A stretch of 64,000 nt of DNA from Nucisporomicrobium flavum (GCF_016464385.1 NZ_JADMLH010000003.1:695458-759457), one strand, 5' to 3'; counted from the stretch's first letter, positions 7,090 through 15,688 are shown. Program-made: numbers and translations. The notes: generated by a model not told the origin, from the letters alone.

Positions 7090-8319
7090 GTGTCCACTGT
7101 TGTGTATCAATCGGCGCGAAAGGCCAGAGCGGCCTTCGGGCGGCGTCGTGGTGTGCTGGCCGTGACCATGGCGGCCGTGGCCGCCGCCGGTATCGCGGTC
7201 GCGGGGGTGGCGTCGGCGGGCGAGTCCGGGAGCAGAACGGGACCGGCGAAGAACAAGGCGTTACAGGCGAGCCTGGACGCGATCGTCCAGGACGGGTCGC
7301 TGCCCGGAGCTCTGATGTCGGTGCGGGACCGCAATGGGCGGGTGACGAACTACACGGCCGGAGTGGGCGACGTCCGGACAGGGGCGGACGTGCCGGTGGA
7401 CGGCTACACGCGGATCGCCAGTATCACCAAGATGTACACCGCCGTGGTCGTTCTCCAACTGGTGGGTGAGGGCAAGATCGCCCTCACCGACACGGTGGAG
7501 AAGTACCTGCCCGGAGTGGTGCGCGGAACCGGAGAAGGCGCGCCCCTCGACGGCCGGAAGATGACTGTCCGGCAATTGCTGCAACACACCAGCGGGCTGG
7601 ACTCCTACACGTTTGTGAGCAAGGGAATCCTCCCAATCCGGAACCGCTTCTTCGACGCCCGGGAACTGCTGGACTCGGCATTGACCCAGAAGCCGACCTT
7701 CGGCCCGGGGGAGAAGCCGGTGTGGAGCTACAGCAACGCCGGCTACATCCTGCTGGGCCTGGTGGCGCAGAAGGTGACGGGGCGGCCGTTCGCCGAGGTG
7801 GTCACGGACCGGATCCTCCACCGGGCCGGGCTGACGGAGACCTACTTCCCTGCTCCGGGTGAACGTGGCATCCGCGCTCCGCACCCGCGGGGTTACATGT
7901 TCACACCGGACGAGAACGGCAGGCCGATCCCCGGCAGCGACCTGGTCGACATCACCCGGTTCGACCCGTCGATCGCCGGTACGGCCGGGCAGATGATCGC
8001 CACCCCCAGCGACGTGAACAGGTTCCTCGTCGCGCTGCAGGGCGGCCGGCTGCTCAAGCCCCGCGAGCTGGCGGCCATGCGCACGACGGTGGATGCGCCG
8101 GGATTCCCCGAAGGCTGGCGCTACGGCCTGGGCACGATCGAGTTCAAGCTCTCCTGCGGGATCACCGCGTACGGGCACGGCGGCGACGCCGACGGTTTCC
8201 AGAGCCGCGCCGCGATCACCCCGGACGGCCGGGCCGTCACGCTGGTCGGAACCAGCGACGAGGCGCATCAGGCGGAAATCCTCGCCCTGTTCGACAAGGC
8301 CCTGTGCGCCAGCAACTGA
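7090..8319 (+). CDS. Secreted serine hydrolase, class C beta-lactamase/DD-carboxypeptidase family (paralogue)
   Basis: The GTG start at 7090 follows CAGGAG and gives 409 residues. An Arg-rich N-region, a hydrophobic segment (LAVTMAAVAAAGIAVAGV) and ASAG make a signal peptide. Active-site boxes are S111-I-T-K114, YSNAGY near residue 217 and YGHGGDADGF near residue 363. The protein aligns end to end with the preceding gene product (for example VGDVRTGADVPVDG against VGDLRTGAKVPLNG), so the pair arose by duplication. The palindromic operator at 6984-7001 lies upstream, and a strong hairpin at 8331-8366 ends the transcript. A role in peptidoglycan stem-peptide trimming or in protection from an antibiotic is an inference. 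Confidence 0.85.
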   Translation: MSTVVYQSARKARAAFGRRRGVLAVTMAAVAAAGIAVAGVASAGESGSRTGPAKNKALQASLDAIVQDGSLPGALMSVRDRNGRVTNYTAGVGDVRTGADVPVDGYTRIASITKMYTAVVVLQLVGEGKIALTDTVEKYLPGVVRGTGEGAPLDGRKMTVRQLLQHTSGLDSYTFVSKGILPIRNRFFDARELLDSALTQKPTFGPGEKPVWSYSNAGYILLGLVAQKVTGRPFAEVVTDRILHRAGLTETYFPAPGERGIRAPHPRGYMFTPDENGRPIPGSDLVDITRFDPSIAGTAGQMIATPSDVNRFLVALQGGRLLKPRELAAMRTTVDAPGFPEGWRYGLGTIEFKLSCGITAYGHGGDADGFQSRAAITPDGRAVTLVGTSDEAHQAEILALFDKALCASN

Positions 8320-8330
8320 CAAGCCTCTCC

Positions 8331-8366
8331 GGGCCGGTGCGGTGGGCGATGCCACCGCACCGGCCC
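8331..8366 (+). terminator. Strong hairpin terminator after the second serine hydrolase
   Basis: GGGCCGGTGCGGTGG (8331-8345) pairs perfectly with 8352-8366 around a six-base loop. No T-run follows, which is usual in actinobacteria. Confidence 0.75.
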
Positions 8367-8405
8367 GAGTGCTGTCGCCCTACGTGATCCGGATCTGGAG
8401 CCGCC

Positions 8406-9812
8406 ATGCGTACGCTGTCCCGCGTCGAGCGACGCACCCCCGCATCGGCCGCGCAGGCGCATTACTGGCGCCGGAACCAGCTGCACCACCCCACCGCGAT
8501 GTCGAACATCGCGACGGTTCTCCGCGTGACAGGGCCCCTCGACGTGCCATGCCTGCATCGGGCCGTCCACGACGTGATCGCGCGGCATGAGCCGCTGCGG
8601 ACGTTGTTCCGACCGGACGCGACCGGGCTGGAACAGGAAATCATGAGAGCCGGGTCCGTCCCGGAAGTCTTCCGCACGGTGACGATCGGGGCGTCGGACC
8701 TCGATCAGCAGCTGCACCACGAAGCCCGGCGGCGTTTCGACCTGGCGACCGAACCGCCCATCCGCGTCACGGCGTACCGCCTGGCGCCTGCCGAGCATGC
8801 CGTGCTGTTCGTCCTCCACCACGTCGCTTTCGACGGGCTGTCCGCGAAACCGTTCGCCGACGACATCACCGACGCCTACACCAGCCGGCTCGCGGGTGCG
8901 GCACCCGTCTGGGCGGCCCTGCCGAGCCGGTACGCCGACTTCATCCGCTGGCAGCGGGACCGCCTCGGTGACGTCGCCGACCGGACGAGCCGCTGGTCCA
9001 GCCAGACCGCGTACTGGCAGCGGGCACTGGCCGGCATGCCGGCTCAGCCCGCATTGCCGTACGACCGGCGGCCGTCCGGGATTCCCGCCTACCGCAGCGC
9101 GGCCGTCCCGTTGGACTTCGATGCCCACGCGTACGCGACGCTGCGCAGGATCGCGAAGGACGCGGGCGTGACGCTGTTCGTCGTCCTGCACGCCGCTCTG
9201 GCCGTCACCCTGAGTTCCCTCGGTGCCGGCGACGACATCGTCATCGGCTCACCCGTCGCCGGACGCTTCCATCGCGACTTCCGGCAGCTGGTCGGGTGCT
9301 TCATCAACTTCGTGACCCTGCGTAGCGTGCTGGCGCGGAACCTGTCGTTCGACGCGCTGCTTCGTACGGTTGCCGAGGCCGACCAGGCCGCGCTCGCCAA
9401 CCGTGACCTCCCCATCGACGACGTCAGGTACCTCCACTCGCCGGCCGGACACACCCCGCAGCCTGCTCAGGTGTTGCTCGCGTTCGACGCCTTCGGCGCG
9501 GCGGCGCCGCGAGTCGATTTCCCGGGCGCCCGCACGACGATCCGGCCGGTCGAGACCGGCACGACCGTCTACGAACTGGACGTCACCCTGTCGGTGCGGT
9601 TCGACAGCCGGGGACGGCCCGTGGGAATGACCGGTGCCCTGTATTACGCGCAGGACCTCTTCGACCTGTCCACCGCCCATGCCGTGGCCGACCGGTTCCG
9701 GACGACGATCGGTGACCCCGCAGCAGCCTGGGACACGGCCCGGCGCGGCACCGTTTCCGGCACTCTCACGGCTGCGCCTGCGTGTCCTCCAGGTAGCGGA
9801 GCACTGCGGTGA
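8406..9812 (+). CDS. Stand-alone NRPS condensation-domain protein
   Basis: The 468-residue protein is one condensation domain with no adenylation or carrier domain. The first core motif reads RRTPASAAQAHYW, and the catalytic motif H138-H139-V-A-F-D143-G is intact. Later, DDIVIGSPVAGR and VGCFINFVTLRS match the C4/C5 region. Free-standing C domains join an acyl or aminoacyl thioester to an amine or alcohol, or act as PapA-like acyltransferases. The ATG has GGAG upstream. Its last 47 bases overlap the convergent response-regulator gene. No NRPS partner is next to it. The other NRPS-like genes lie 48 kb away, so a link to them is speculative. Confidence 0.85.
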   Translation: MRTLSRVERRTPASAAQAHYWRRNQLHHPTAMSNIATVLRVTGPLDVPCLHRAVHDVIARHEPLRTLFRPDATGLEQEIMRAGSVPEVFRTVTIGASDLDQQLHHEARRRFDLATEPPIRVTAYRLAPAEHAVLFVLHHVAFDGLSAKPFADDITDAYTSRLAGAAPVWAALPSRYADFIRWQRDRLGDVADRTSRWSSQTAYWQRALAGMPAQPALPYDRRPSGIPAYRSAAVPLDFDAHAYATLRRIAKDAGVTLFVVLHAALAVTLSSLGAGDDIVIGSPVAGRFHRDFRQLVGCFINFVTLRSVLARNLSFDALLRTVAEADQAALANRDLPIDDVRYLHSPAGHTPQPAQVLLAFDAFGAAAPRVDFPGARTTIRPVETGTTVYELDVTLSVRFDSRGRPVGMTGALYYAQDLFDLSTAHAVADRFRTTIGDPAAAWDTARRGTVSGTLTAAPACPPGSGALR

Positions 9813-10425
9813 CCCGGCGATCGGCGTGGTCGAGCGGGGTGAGGTCGAGCTTGGCGAAGATGCTGCGGATGTTCTTGTGCACCGCCCCCTCGGTGACGAA
9901 CAGCCGTGCCGCGATGGCGGTGTTGCCGAGTCCCTGGGCCATCAGCGACAGCACGTCCCGCTCCCGCGGGGTGAGCCGGTCCAGGGCGGAGTCCGGGCGG
10001 CTGCGGGCGAGGAGCTGCCCGACCACGTCCGGGTCGACCGCGGTGCCGCCGTCCGCGACCCGGCTCAGGGCCGAGAGGAATTCCTCGACCCGGCCGACCC
10101 GCTCCTTGAGCAGGTAGCCGAGCCGGTCGGCGCCGTCGGCGAGCAACGTGGTGGCGAAGCTGTGCTCGACATAGGCCGAGAGCACCAGCACGGCGAGCCC
10201 GGGCTGCCGGCGCCGCGCTTCACCGGCGGCGACGATGCCCTCGTCGGTGTGGGTGGGGGGCATGCGGACGTCCACGATGGCCACGTCCGGCTGGTGCCGC
10301 TCCACGGCGGTGAGGAAGCCGGCCGGGTTGTCGGCGGTCGCCACCACGTCGAGCCCCTCCGCCCGCAGCAGCAGCGCGAGACCCTCCCGCAGCAGGGCGT
10401 CGTCCTCGGCGATCACGATCCGCAC
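9766..10425 (-). CDS. NarL/LuxR-family response regulator
   Basis: The protein has 219 residues from GTG 10425. The receiver domain starts VRIVIAEDDALLREGL, with the phosphoacceptor D52 in AIVDVRMPP and the conserved Lys in YLLKERV. The C-terminal LuxR/NarL helix-turn-helix runs from LDRLTPRERDVLSLMAQG to GAVHKNIRSIFAKL. It overlaps the kinase gene upstream by 13 bases, so the two are translated together. It is the obvious candidate to bind the palindromes at 6984, 11709 and 15440, because NarL-type dimers bind inverted repeats. That assignment is inferred from proximity. Confidence 0.9.
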   Translation of the reverse strand: MRIVIAEDDALLREGLALLLRAEGLDVVATADNPAGFLTAVERHQPDVAIVDVRMPPTHTDEGIVAAGEARRRQPGLAVLVLSAYVEHSFATTLLADGADRLGYLLKERVGRVEEFLSALSRVADGGTAVDPDVVGQLLARSRPDSALDRLTPRERDVLSLMAQGLGNTAIAARLFVTEGAVHKNIRSIFAKLDLTPLDHADRRVTAVLRYLEDTQAQP

Positions 10426-11648
10426 GGCAGCTCCACGTTCATCGTCGTCGGCCCGCCGGGCGGGCTGGTCAGCTCGAACTTTCCGTCGTACGCCTCGACC
10501 CGGCGCCGCATGCCGGCAAGGCCGGACCCGCCGGTCTCGTCGGCGCCGCCGCGACCGTCGTCGCTCACGCTGAGCCGCAGCCGGCGCGTCCGCGTGTCCA
10601 TCACGACGGTGACCGCCACGGTCGTGGCGCCGCTGTGCTTGACCGCGTTGGTCAACGCCTCCGCGACCAGGAAGTACGCGGTCGCCTCGACCGACGCCGC
10701 GCATCGGGCGGGCAGATGCACATCCAGAAGGCACGGCAGAGCGCATCCGGCGACCAGGCCGTCGAGCGCACCGGCGAGTCCCCGGTCGTCGAGGACGGGA
10801 GGCAGGATGCCGCGCACCACCGTGCGGAGCTCGTCGAGAGCCTCTTCGGCGGCACGTTGCGCGCGGTCGAACAATTCCTCGCCGGCCGCCGGATCTCGGG
10901 TCAGAGCCCGGCGAGCGGCGCCGAGCAGCACGGTGACCGCTACCAGGCGGTTCTGCGTACCGTCGTGCAAGCTGCGCTCGATCCGGCGCAACTCTGCGGC
11001 ATGGGCGTCCAGGGCGGCGGCGCGGCTGGCGGTCAACTCGGCGACGCGCACGCTGAGGTCGGTGCCCGGAGCCGGCGTCAGGAGCCGGCGCCCCGGCCAC
11101 GCCTGCAGCCGGGCCAGCCACTGGCCCGCGCCGAAGAGCGCGCCGATCATGACGGCGCCCAGCAGGGACACGGCGATCGCGTCGCCCAGATCCTCGATCC
11201 GCCACGAGACCAGCCCCGGGCCGCCCTCCTCGGGCGGCACCAGACGGTGCCAGAGGGGAAAGGTCAAGCTCTGCAACCCGGTCAGCGGAAACGTCAGCCC
11301 CAGAATGCCCAGGGCAAGGCCGAGGGAGGCGTGCATCGGCAACCAGACGAGTTCGCGACGCACGGCCGGGTCGCGTAGCGCGGGCCCGATCCGCCTCGGC
11401 ACGGGTGGTGCGCCGAAGACTTCCGGGCCCCAGCGCGAAAGCCGGCCTCGTTCGCGGTCGGCGGCCGTCCGTACGGCCCGCAGCGCATGAGGGATCAACG
11501 GAATTCCGGCGCCGCCGAGACTCAAGGCGAACACGACGAGCAGACACAACAGTGCCGCGACGGCGAGGATCGCCGTGCTGAGACCACCGACCAGATGTTC
11601 CAGGGCGTCGACCGTGGCTCGTATCCGCTCACCCATATACCGCCGCAT
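10413..11648 (-). CDS. DesK/HisKA_3-type sensor histidine kinase
   Basis: The start is ATG 11648, chosen because GGAGG lies seven bases upstream; ATG 11669 in the same frame is the alternative. The 411-residue protein has an N-terminal transmembrane segment, further hydrophobic segments between about residues 100 and 190, then the HisKA_3 dimerisation helix with phospho-acceptor H228 in RSLHDGTQNRL. The ATPase domain follows, with EALTNAVKHSGA (N box), SDDGRGG and GGSGLAGMRRRVEAY (G boxes). The extracellular loops are short, so it probably senses within the membrane, as kinases paired with MacB/FtsX-type transporters often do. The operator at 11709-11726 lies 60 bases upstream. Confidence 0.9.
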   Translation of the reverse strand: MRRYMGERIRATVDALEHLVGGLSTAILAVAALLCLLVVFALSLGGAGIPLIPHALRAVRTAADRERGRLSRWGPEVFGAPPVPRRIGPALRDPAVRRELVWLPMHASLGLALGILGLTFPLTGLQSLTFPLWHRLVPPEEGGPGLVSWRIEDLGDAIAVSLLGAVMIGALFGAGQWLARLQAWPGRRLLTPAPGTDLSVRVAELTASRAAALDAHAAELRRIERSLHDGTQNRLVAVTVLLGAARRALTRDPAAGEELFDRAQRAAEEALDELRTVVRGILPPVLDDRGLAGALDGLVAGCALPCLLDVHLPARCAASVEATAYFLVAEALTNAVKHSGATTVAVTVVMDTRTRRLRLSVSDDGRGGADETGGSGLAGMRRRVEAYDGKFELTSPPGGPTTMNVELPCGS

Positions 11649-11708
11649 GTCCGCCTCCAGCGATTTCATTTCGCGCCATGACGCTAGGCCAGCGAGGGGT
11701 GGTGAAGC

Positions 11709-11726
11709 AGTACAGCAGGCTGTACT
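11709..11726. promoter_or_regulatory. Regional 18-bp palindromic operator, copy 2 (best palindrome)
   Basis: AGTACAGCAGGCTGTACT has perfect 8-bp arms around a two-base centre, and one more C/G pair extends it to 11708-11727. It sits between the kinase gene (leftward, 60 bases) and the small membrane protein gene (rightward, 57 bases), so it can control both. Its right half is the same as in the sites at 6984 and 15440. Confidence 0.65.
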
Positions 11727-11783
11727 GAATGTCGTTGAGGTGGCGGGATCGTCACTTACCGCTTTTCCGATTAGCGTGTGGTC

Positions 11784-11972
11784 ATGACGGACCACATTTC
11801 CTCGAACAGCAGCCCCCTCCGACCGGCCCTGTGGCTGCTGTTCTTTCTCAGCGTCACGGCGAACGCCATCACGTCGGGCATCGGTGCGACGCTTGTCAGC
11901 GTGTTGTTCGGTGTCATCGCTCTCAGCTGCGCCGTATCTCTGGTGGTCCACCATTACCGTCACCGTGAATAG
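11784..11972 (+). CDS. Small membrane protein, 62 residues, unknown function
   Basis: The ATG at 11784 opens a 62-residue frame: a polar head (MTDHISSNSSP), two hydrophobic segments at about residues 14-30 and 34-54 with a short turn between, and a basic His/Arg tail. I do not recognise the family. It lacks an obvious ribosome-binding site and may be leaderless. The gene is divergent from the two-component system, shares the operator at 11709-11726, and is closed by a bidirectional terminator before the ABC permease. This placement suggests an accessory of the sensor-transporter module, such as a signalling or stress peptide, which is inference only. Confidence 0.6.
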   Translation: MTDHISSNSSPLRPALWLLFFLSVTANAITSGIGATLVSVLFGVIALSCAVSLVVHHYRHRE

Positions 11973-11982
11973 CGATCATCGG

Positions 11983-12012
11983 TCGCCCGGCCGCCGAATG
12001 GCGGCCGGGCGA
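11983..12012. terminator. Bidirectional terminator between small membrane protein and ABC permease
   Basis: TCGCCCGGCCGCC (11983-11995) pairs perfectly over 13 bp with 12000-12012 around the loop GAAT. It lies between two convergent stops. Confidence 0.8.
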
Positions 12013-12030
12013 ATCACGCTCGCAATCCAG

Positions 12031-14544
12031 CTATTCCTTGATGCCGATGCTCGTGACCGGCGGTACGCGCAGCAGCCGCGCGATGGGCAGAATGGTGGTG
12101 AACAGGGCGAGCAGAGTCGTGCCGCCGATGACAGCCACGTATCCCAGCGGGGGCACGTACGGCACCATCTGCCCGGTGAGCGCGTTCACCACCGACACCA
12201 GGGTCACGGCTGCGATGGCACCGCCGATGAGGAGCGAGACCCCGAGCAGCCCGGCCTGTTCCGCGTGAACCATGCGCTTGACCTGCTTGGTGGTGACACC
12301 GACCAGGCGCAGCAGGGCGAGCTCGCGGCTGCGGGCGAGGGCCGCCATGACCATCGTGTTGGCGGAGGCGAGAGCGGCGTAGCCGATCATGATGCCCATC
12401 AGCAGCTTGTTGATCCAGGCGTTGAGGGCGAAGGCCTCGGCGAGCTGGCCGGTGATGTCGGCCGTACCGGTCAGGACGCTGCCGGGGTACCGGGCGGCGA
12501 TGTCGGCCAGTGCGGCGGTGGCATCCCGGCCCGGTTCGGTGCGCACCAGGATCCGTTCATAGCCCGTGGCGGCGGTGTGACCGGCGATGACCTTCTTGTC
12601 GACGGTGACGTCGCCGAAGCCCATGCCCCGGTCGTAGATCGCGACGACGCGTAGGTCCGTCCGCGAGCCGTCGCCCAGAATCACCCTGACCTGGTCGCCG
12701 ATCTTCCAGCCGTGGGTTTCGGCCTGCTGGGTCGCCACTGCCATGGCGGGTCCGTGCAGGTCGGCCAGGTCGCCGCTGTGCACCTCGAGGTCCATGATGT
12801 GGTCGAGGCCGCCGGGGTCGACCCCCTGGACACTCGCGCTCTCGGAGGCCCCGTCCGGTATCAGCGCGGTGGTGCGGACGCCGGTGGCGGCCACCACGCC
12901 GGGAACCTTCCGGACCTCGTCCAGGGCGGTGTCGGGCAGGCCGGCGGCCGAGATCACGGCATGCTGGGCGAGCATGCCGTCGTGGCTCTGCGTCACGATC
13001 TGGCGCTCCAGGTTGTCCTGGAGGAACCAGACCGAGCCGCCGAGGCCGACCGACAGCACCAGCGCGGTCAGGACGGTGACCATGCCCTGGGCGTTGGCGC
13101 GCAGATTGGCCGCCGCGAGGTAGCCGCTGTTGCCCCACACCCCGCGCAGCAGCGGGGCCAGAAGGCGGGCGGCCAACCGGTTGATCCACGGCGCGAGCAG
13201 AGCGACCGCGAGGACGAACATGTAGAGCAGGCCGGTCGCGGCACCCAGGGCAGCGGTCCCCTTCGCCGCGGTGGTGGCTGTGGTCAGGAAGAAGCCACCG
13301 GCCAGGGCGGCGAGCCCGAGAATCAGGCGGAGTCTGCTGTTACGGCCTGACTCCACGGCAACCTCGCCGAGCGCCTCCGTGGGGCGGATCCGTACCGTCC
13401 GGCGGGCGGCGATCAGCGCGGCGCACACCGCCACCACGATCGTCGCCACGGCCACCGCGGCCGCCGCCAGCAGACCGGCGCGGATGGGGAAGGTGTCCGG
13501 GATGAACGACCGGTCGACGAGTTCCCGGCGGAGCCATCGGGTGGCGGCCCAGCCCGCGGGGACACCGGCGGCGACCGAGAGCACGCTGAGCAGCCCGACC
13601 TCGATGACGATCAGCCGGGCGACCTGCGCGGGGGTCGCGGCGATGGCGCGCAGCAGGGCGAAGTCGCGGCGGCGGTGCCGGACCGACAGGCCGATGGTGC
13701 CCGCCACGACGAAGATGACGAGCAGCACCACGTACCCGCCGAAGACCGAGCCGAGCATGACCAGGAGGGTGCTGGCCGCCTGGCCCTCGGACTGTTCCAG
13801 CTTTCCTCGGTCGTCGCCGGCGTAAGCCCTGACACCGGCCTCAGTGGCCAGCCGGCGCACGCCGGCCACCAGGCCTGCGCGGTCGGCGCCGGGCTCGGCG
13901 AAGACACCGATGACGTCGACCCGGCCCTTACGGGGGTAGAGAGAGGCCGCGTGTTTCTCGGTGAAGAACACCGCGGGCGAGGCGGCGGGGCCGGGCCGGG
14001 GGCCTTCGTGACGCACGATCCCGCTCACCCGGTACGCCCTCGGGCTCCCGTTCACCAGCATCGTGACCTCGACGCCCGGAGCTGCCGAGCCGGCCAGGCG
14101 CTCGTCCAGCGCGATCTCGCCGTCACGGGCGGGTTCGGCGCCGGAGATCAGCCGGTACGGGGTGAGCGCGGTGCTCTTCCATCCGTGGCCGATGGCGCTG
14201 CCGTTCGGCAGGATCGCGGTGACAGTCCGGTCGGCGACGACGGCGGCCACGCCCGGCAGCTGCCGGATCCGGTCGGCCAGGGAGGCGGGCACCGAGCCGC
14301 CCTCCGGCAGCGTCACGGTGGCGGTGTCCTCGGCTCCCATCGTCTTCTCGTCGAGGCTGATCTCATTGTTGGCGACGACGACGTCCGTGGCGGCGAACCG
14401 CTCGGGGGCTGCCTTGAATCGCAGGCCCGACTCCACGAGCGTTCCCGTGGACATCAGGATCACCACTCCCACCGTCAGCGCCAGGAGGGTGGCGAACACG
14501 CTGCCCACGCGGCGGCGCAGCATCTGTGCGGCGAGCTTCAGCAT
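12031..14544 (-). CDS. ABC transporter permease, FtsX/MacB type with two FtsX domains
   Basis: The 837-residue protein begins with a transmembrane segment (VFATLLALTVGVVILMSTGT) and a long extracytoplasmic region. It then has two FtsX-type three-helix blocks: one around residues 265-385, with a further transmembrane pair after it, and one at the C-terminus, including ELALLRLVGVTTKQVKRMVHAEQAGLL and VTLVSVVNALTG. This architecture is typical of actinobacterial exporters or mechanotransmission systems for antibiotics, peptides and lipids. The ATG is three bases after the ATPase stop and uses an AGGAGG inside the end of that gene, so subunits are made together. The neighbouring two-component system is probably its regulator. 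The substrate is unknown. Confidence 0.9.
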   Translation of the reverse strand: MLKLAAQMLRRRVGSVFATLLALTVGVVILMSTGTLVESGLRFKAAPERFAATDVVVANNEISLDEKTMGAEDTATVTLPEGGSVPASLADRIRQLPGVAAVVADRTVTAILPNGSAIGHGWKSTALTPYRLISGAEPARDGEIALDERLAGSAAPGVEVTMLVNGSPRAYRVSGIVRHEGPRPGPAASPAVFFTEKHAASLYPRKGRVDVIGVFAEPGADRAGLVAGVRRLATEAGVRAYAGDDRGKLEQSEGQAASTLLVMLGSVFGGYVVLLVIFVVAGTIGLSVRHRRRDFALLRAIAATPAQVARLIVIEVGLLSVLSVAAGVPAGWAATRWLRRELVDRSFIPDTFPIRAGLLAAAAVAVATIVVAVCAALIAARRTVRIRPTEALGEVAVESGRNSRLRLILGLAALAGGFFLTTATTAAKGTAALGAATGLLYMFVLAVALLAPWINRLAARLLAPLLRGVWGNSGYLAAANLRANAQGMVTVLTALVLSVGLGGSVWFLQDNLERQIVTQSHDGMLAQHAVISAAGLPDTALDEVRKVPGVVAATGVRTTALIPDGASESASVQGVDPGGLDHIMDLEVHSGDLADLHGPAMAVATQQAETHGWKIGDQVRVILGDGSRTDLRVVAIYDRGMGFGDVTVDKKVIAGHTAATGYERILVRTEPGRDATAALADIAARYPGSVLTGTADITGQLAEAFALNAWINKLLMGIMIGYAALASANTMVMAALARSRELALLRLVGVTTKQVKRMVHAEQAGLLGVSLLIGGAIAAVTLVSVVNALTGQMVPYVPPLGYVAVIGGTTLLALFTTILPIARLLRVPPVTSIGIKE

Positions 14545-14547
14545 CGG

Positions 14548-15351
14548 TCAGCCCTCCTGGGTCGCACGCGGGCGGCGGCCGAGCGATGCCAGGTGCTCGG
14601 CGATGCGCTCCGCACCCGGCTGCGGCATGTCGTGCACGACCTCGCCGTCGGCCAGCACCATCACCCGGTCGGCGTACGAGGCCGCCACGGGATCGTGGGT
14701 CACCATGATCACCGTCTGCCCCGTCTCGTCCACCACCGAGCGCAGCAGGGCCAGGACCTCGCCCGCGGTCTGGGTGTCGAGGGCGCCGGTCGGCTCGTCG
14801 CAGAAGATGACCTCCGGCCGGGTGGCCAGTGCGCGGGCGATCGCGACACGCTGCTGCTGACCCCCGGACAGCTGCGCGGGCCGGTGCGTCAGGCGGTCGG
14901 TGAGCCCGACCCGGTCGACGACCTGCTGGATCCAGGCGGCATCCCCGCGTTGCCCTGACAGTCGCAGCGGCAGCAGGATGTTCTCCTGCACGGACAACGC
15001 TCCGATGAGGTTGAACGCCTGGAACACGAACCCGACCTTCGACCGCCGCAGCTTCGTCAGCTTCGTCTCCGAGAGCTGCGACAGCTCCGTGTCGCCGACC
15101 CACACCATGCCGCTGGTCGGGCGGTCCAGCCCTGCCGCGGTCTGCAGCAACGTGCTCTTGCCCGAGCCGGACGGGCCCATCACCGCGGTGAACGTCCCCC
15201 GCTGGAAGACCGCGTTGACGCCGACGAGCGCGGTCACCGCCTGCGGCTCCGAGCCGTAAACCTTCCGCAGTTGCTGAACTCGTACGGCGGACCCGGCCGC
15301 CACCATTCCCGAAGCGGAACCGACATCCATCGCAGCGCTATTCATTGGCAT
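14548..15351 (-). CDS. ABC transporter ATP-binding protein, MacB/LolD type
   Basis: The 267-residue protein has Walker A GPSGSGKST at residues 59-67, Q-loop FVFQAFNLIGALSVQENI, signature LSGGQQQRVAIARAL near residue 158, Walker B VIFCDEPTGALD and the H-loop VTHDP. The family powers FtsX-type permeases from the cytoplasmic side. It is the first gene of a two-gene operon with the permease. The start at 15351 is the most upstream ATG. ATG 15345 and ATG 15330 are also possible, because the ribosome-binding site is weak. The regional palindrome at 15440-15457 lies 88 bases upstream. Confidence 0.9.
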   Translation of the reverse strand: MPMNSAAMDVGSASGMVAAGSAVRVQQLRKVYGSEPQAVTALVGVNAVFQRGTFTAVMGPSGSGKSTLLQTAAGLDRPTSGMVWVGDTELSQLSETKLTKLRRSKVGFVFQAFNLIGALSVQENILLPLRLSGQRGDAAWIQQVVDRVGLTDRLTHRPAQLSGGQQQRVAIARALATRPEVIFCDEPTGALDTQTAGEVLALLRSVVDETGQTVIMVTHDPVAASYADRVMVLADGEVVHDMPQPGAERIAEHLASLGRRPRATQEG

Positions 15352-15688
15352 CGCAGTTTTCCATTCCCGTTGAATTGCTCGATGGAACGACCGTATTTTT
15401 CGTCGTCGATCGCAGCAATCCCGGTTGCAGGACAGTGGGGGTAGCGCAGGCTGTACCGTCCGGCCCGACCCGGCGGCGCATGGCAGGGGAGCGCCCGGAA
15501 TGCTCGGTCACCGGCAACGCCCATAGACCACAATGGCCGCCTTCGGCCGGCGTGCCCGGCCGGCCGTGACCGTTCCTCTGAGCCGAAAGGCTTATAGGTT
15601 GACGGCCGTAATGGTCACCTGCGGCGCCTTCGGCCGGTCCAGAATGCCTGCCGGTCGGGGAGCGGCAGCCGTGGACCGTGCTCGGTGG
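15352..15688. other. Intergenic region, 337 bp, upstream of the ABC operon
   Basis: It holds the leader of the ABC operon, which is AT-rich near 15355-15420, and the palindromic operator at 15440-15457. The right part, up to the VWA gene stop, is GC-rich with no clear gene. A short rightward frame starting at 15345 lies in the ABC leader and is not convincing. Confidence 0.6.
15440..15457. promoter_or_regulatory. Regional 18-bp palindromic operator, copy 3
   Basis: GGTAGCGCAGGCTGTACC differs from the site at 6984 in only two of 18 bases. It lies 88 bases upstream of the ABC ATPase start, the same distance as copy 1 from its gene. Confidence 0.6.

Noticed and set aside
7090..9812. Idea that the two serine hydrolases are PBP-type thioesterases for the lone condensation protein
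   Set aside because: Both have signal peptides and act outside the cell, while NRPS-linked PBP-type thioesterases work in the cytoplasm.
15345..15569. Rightward frame of 74 codons starting in the ABC operon leader
   Set aside because: It has no ribosome site, overlaps the ABC start, and its second half has poor codon bias. It is a by-product of the AT-rich leader.
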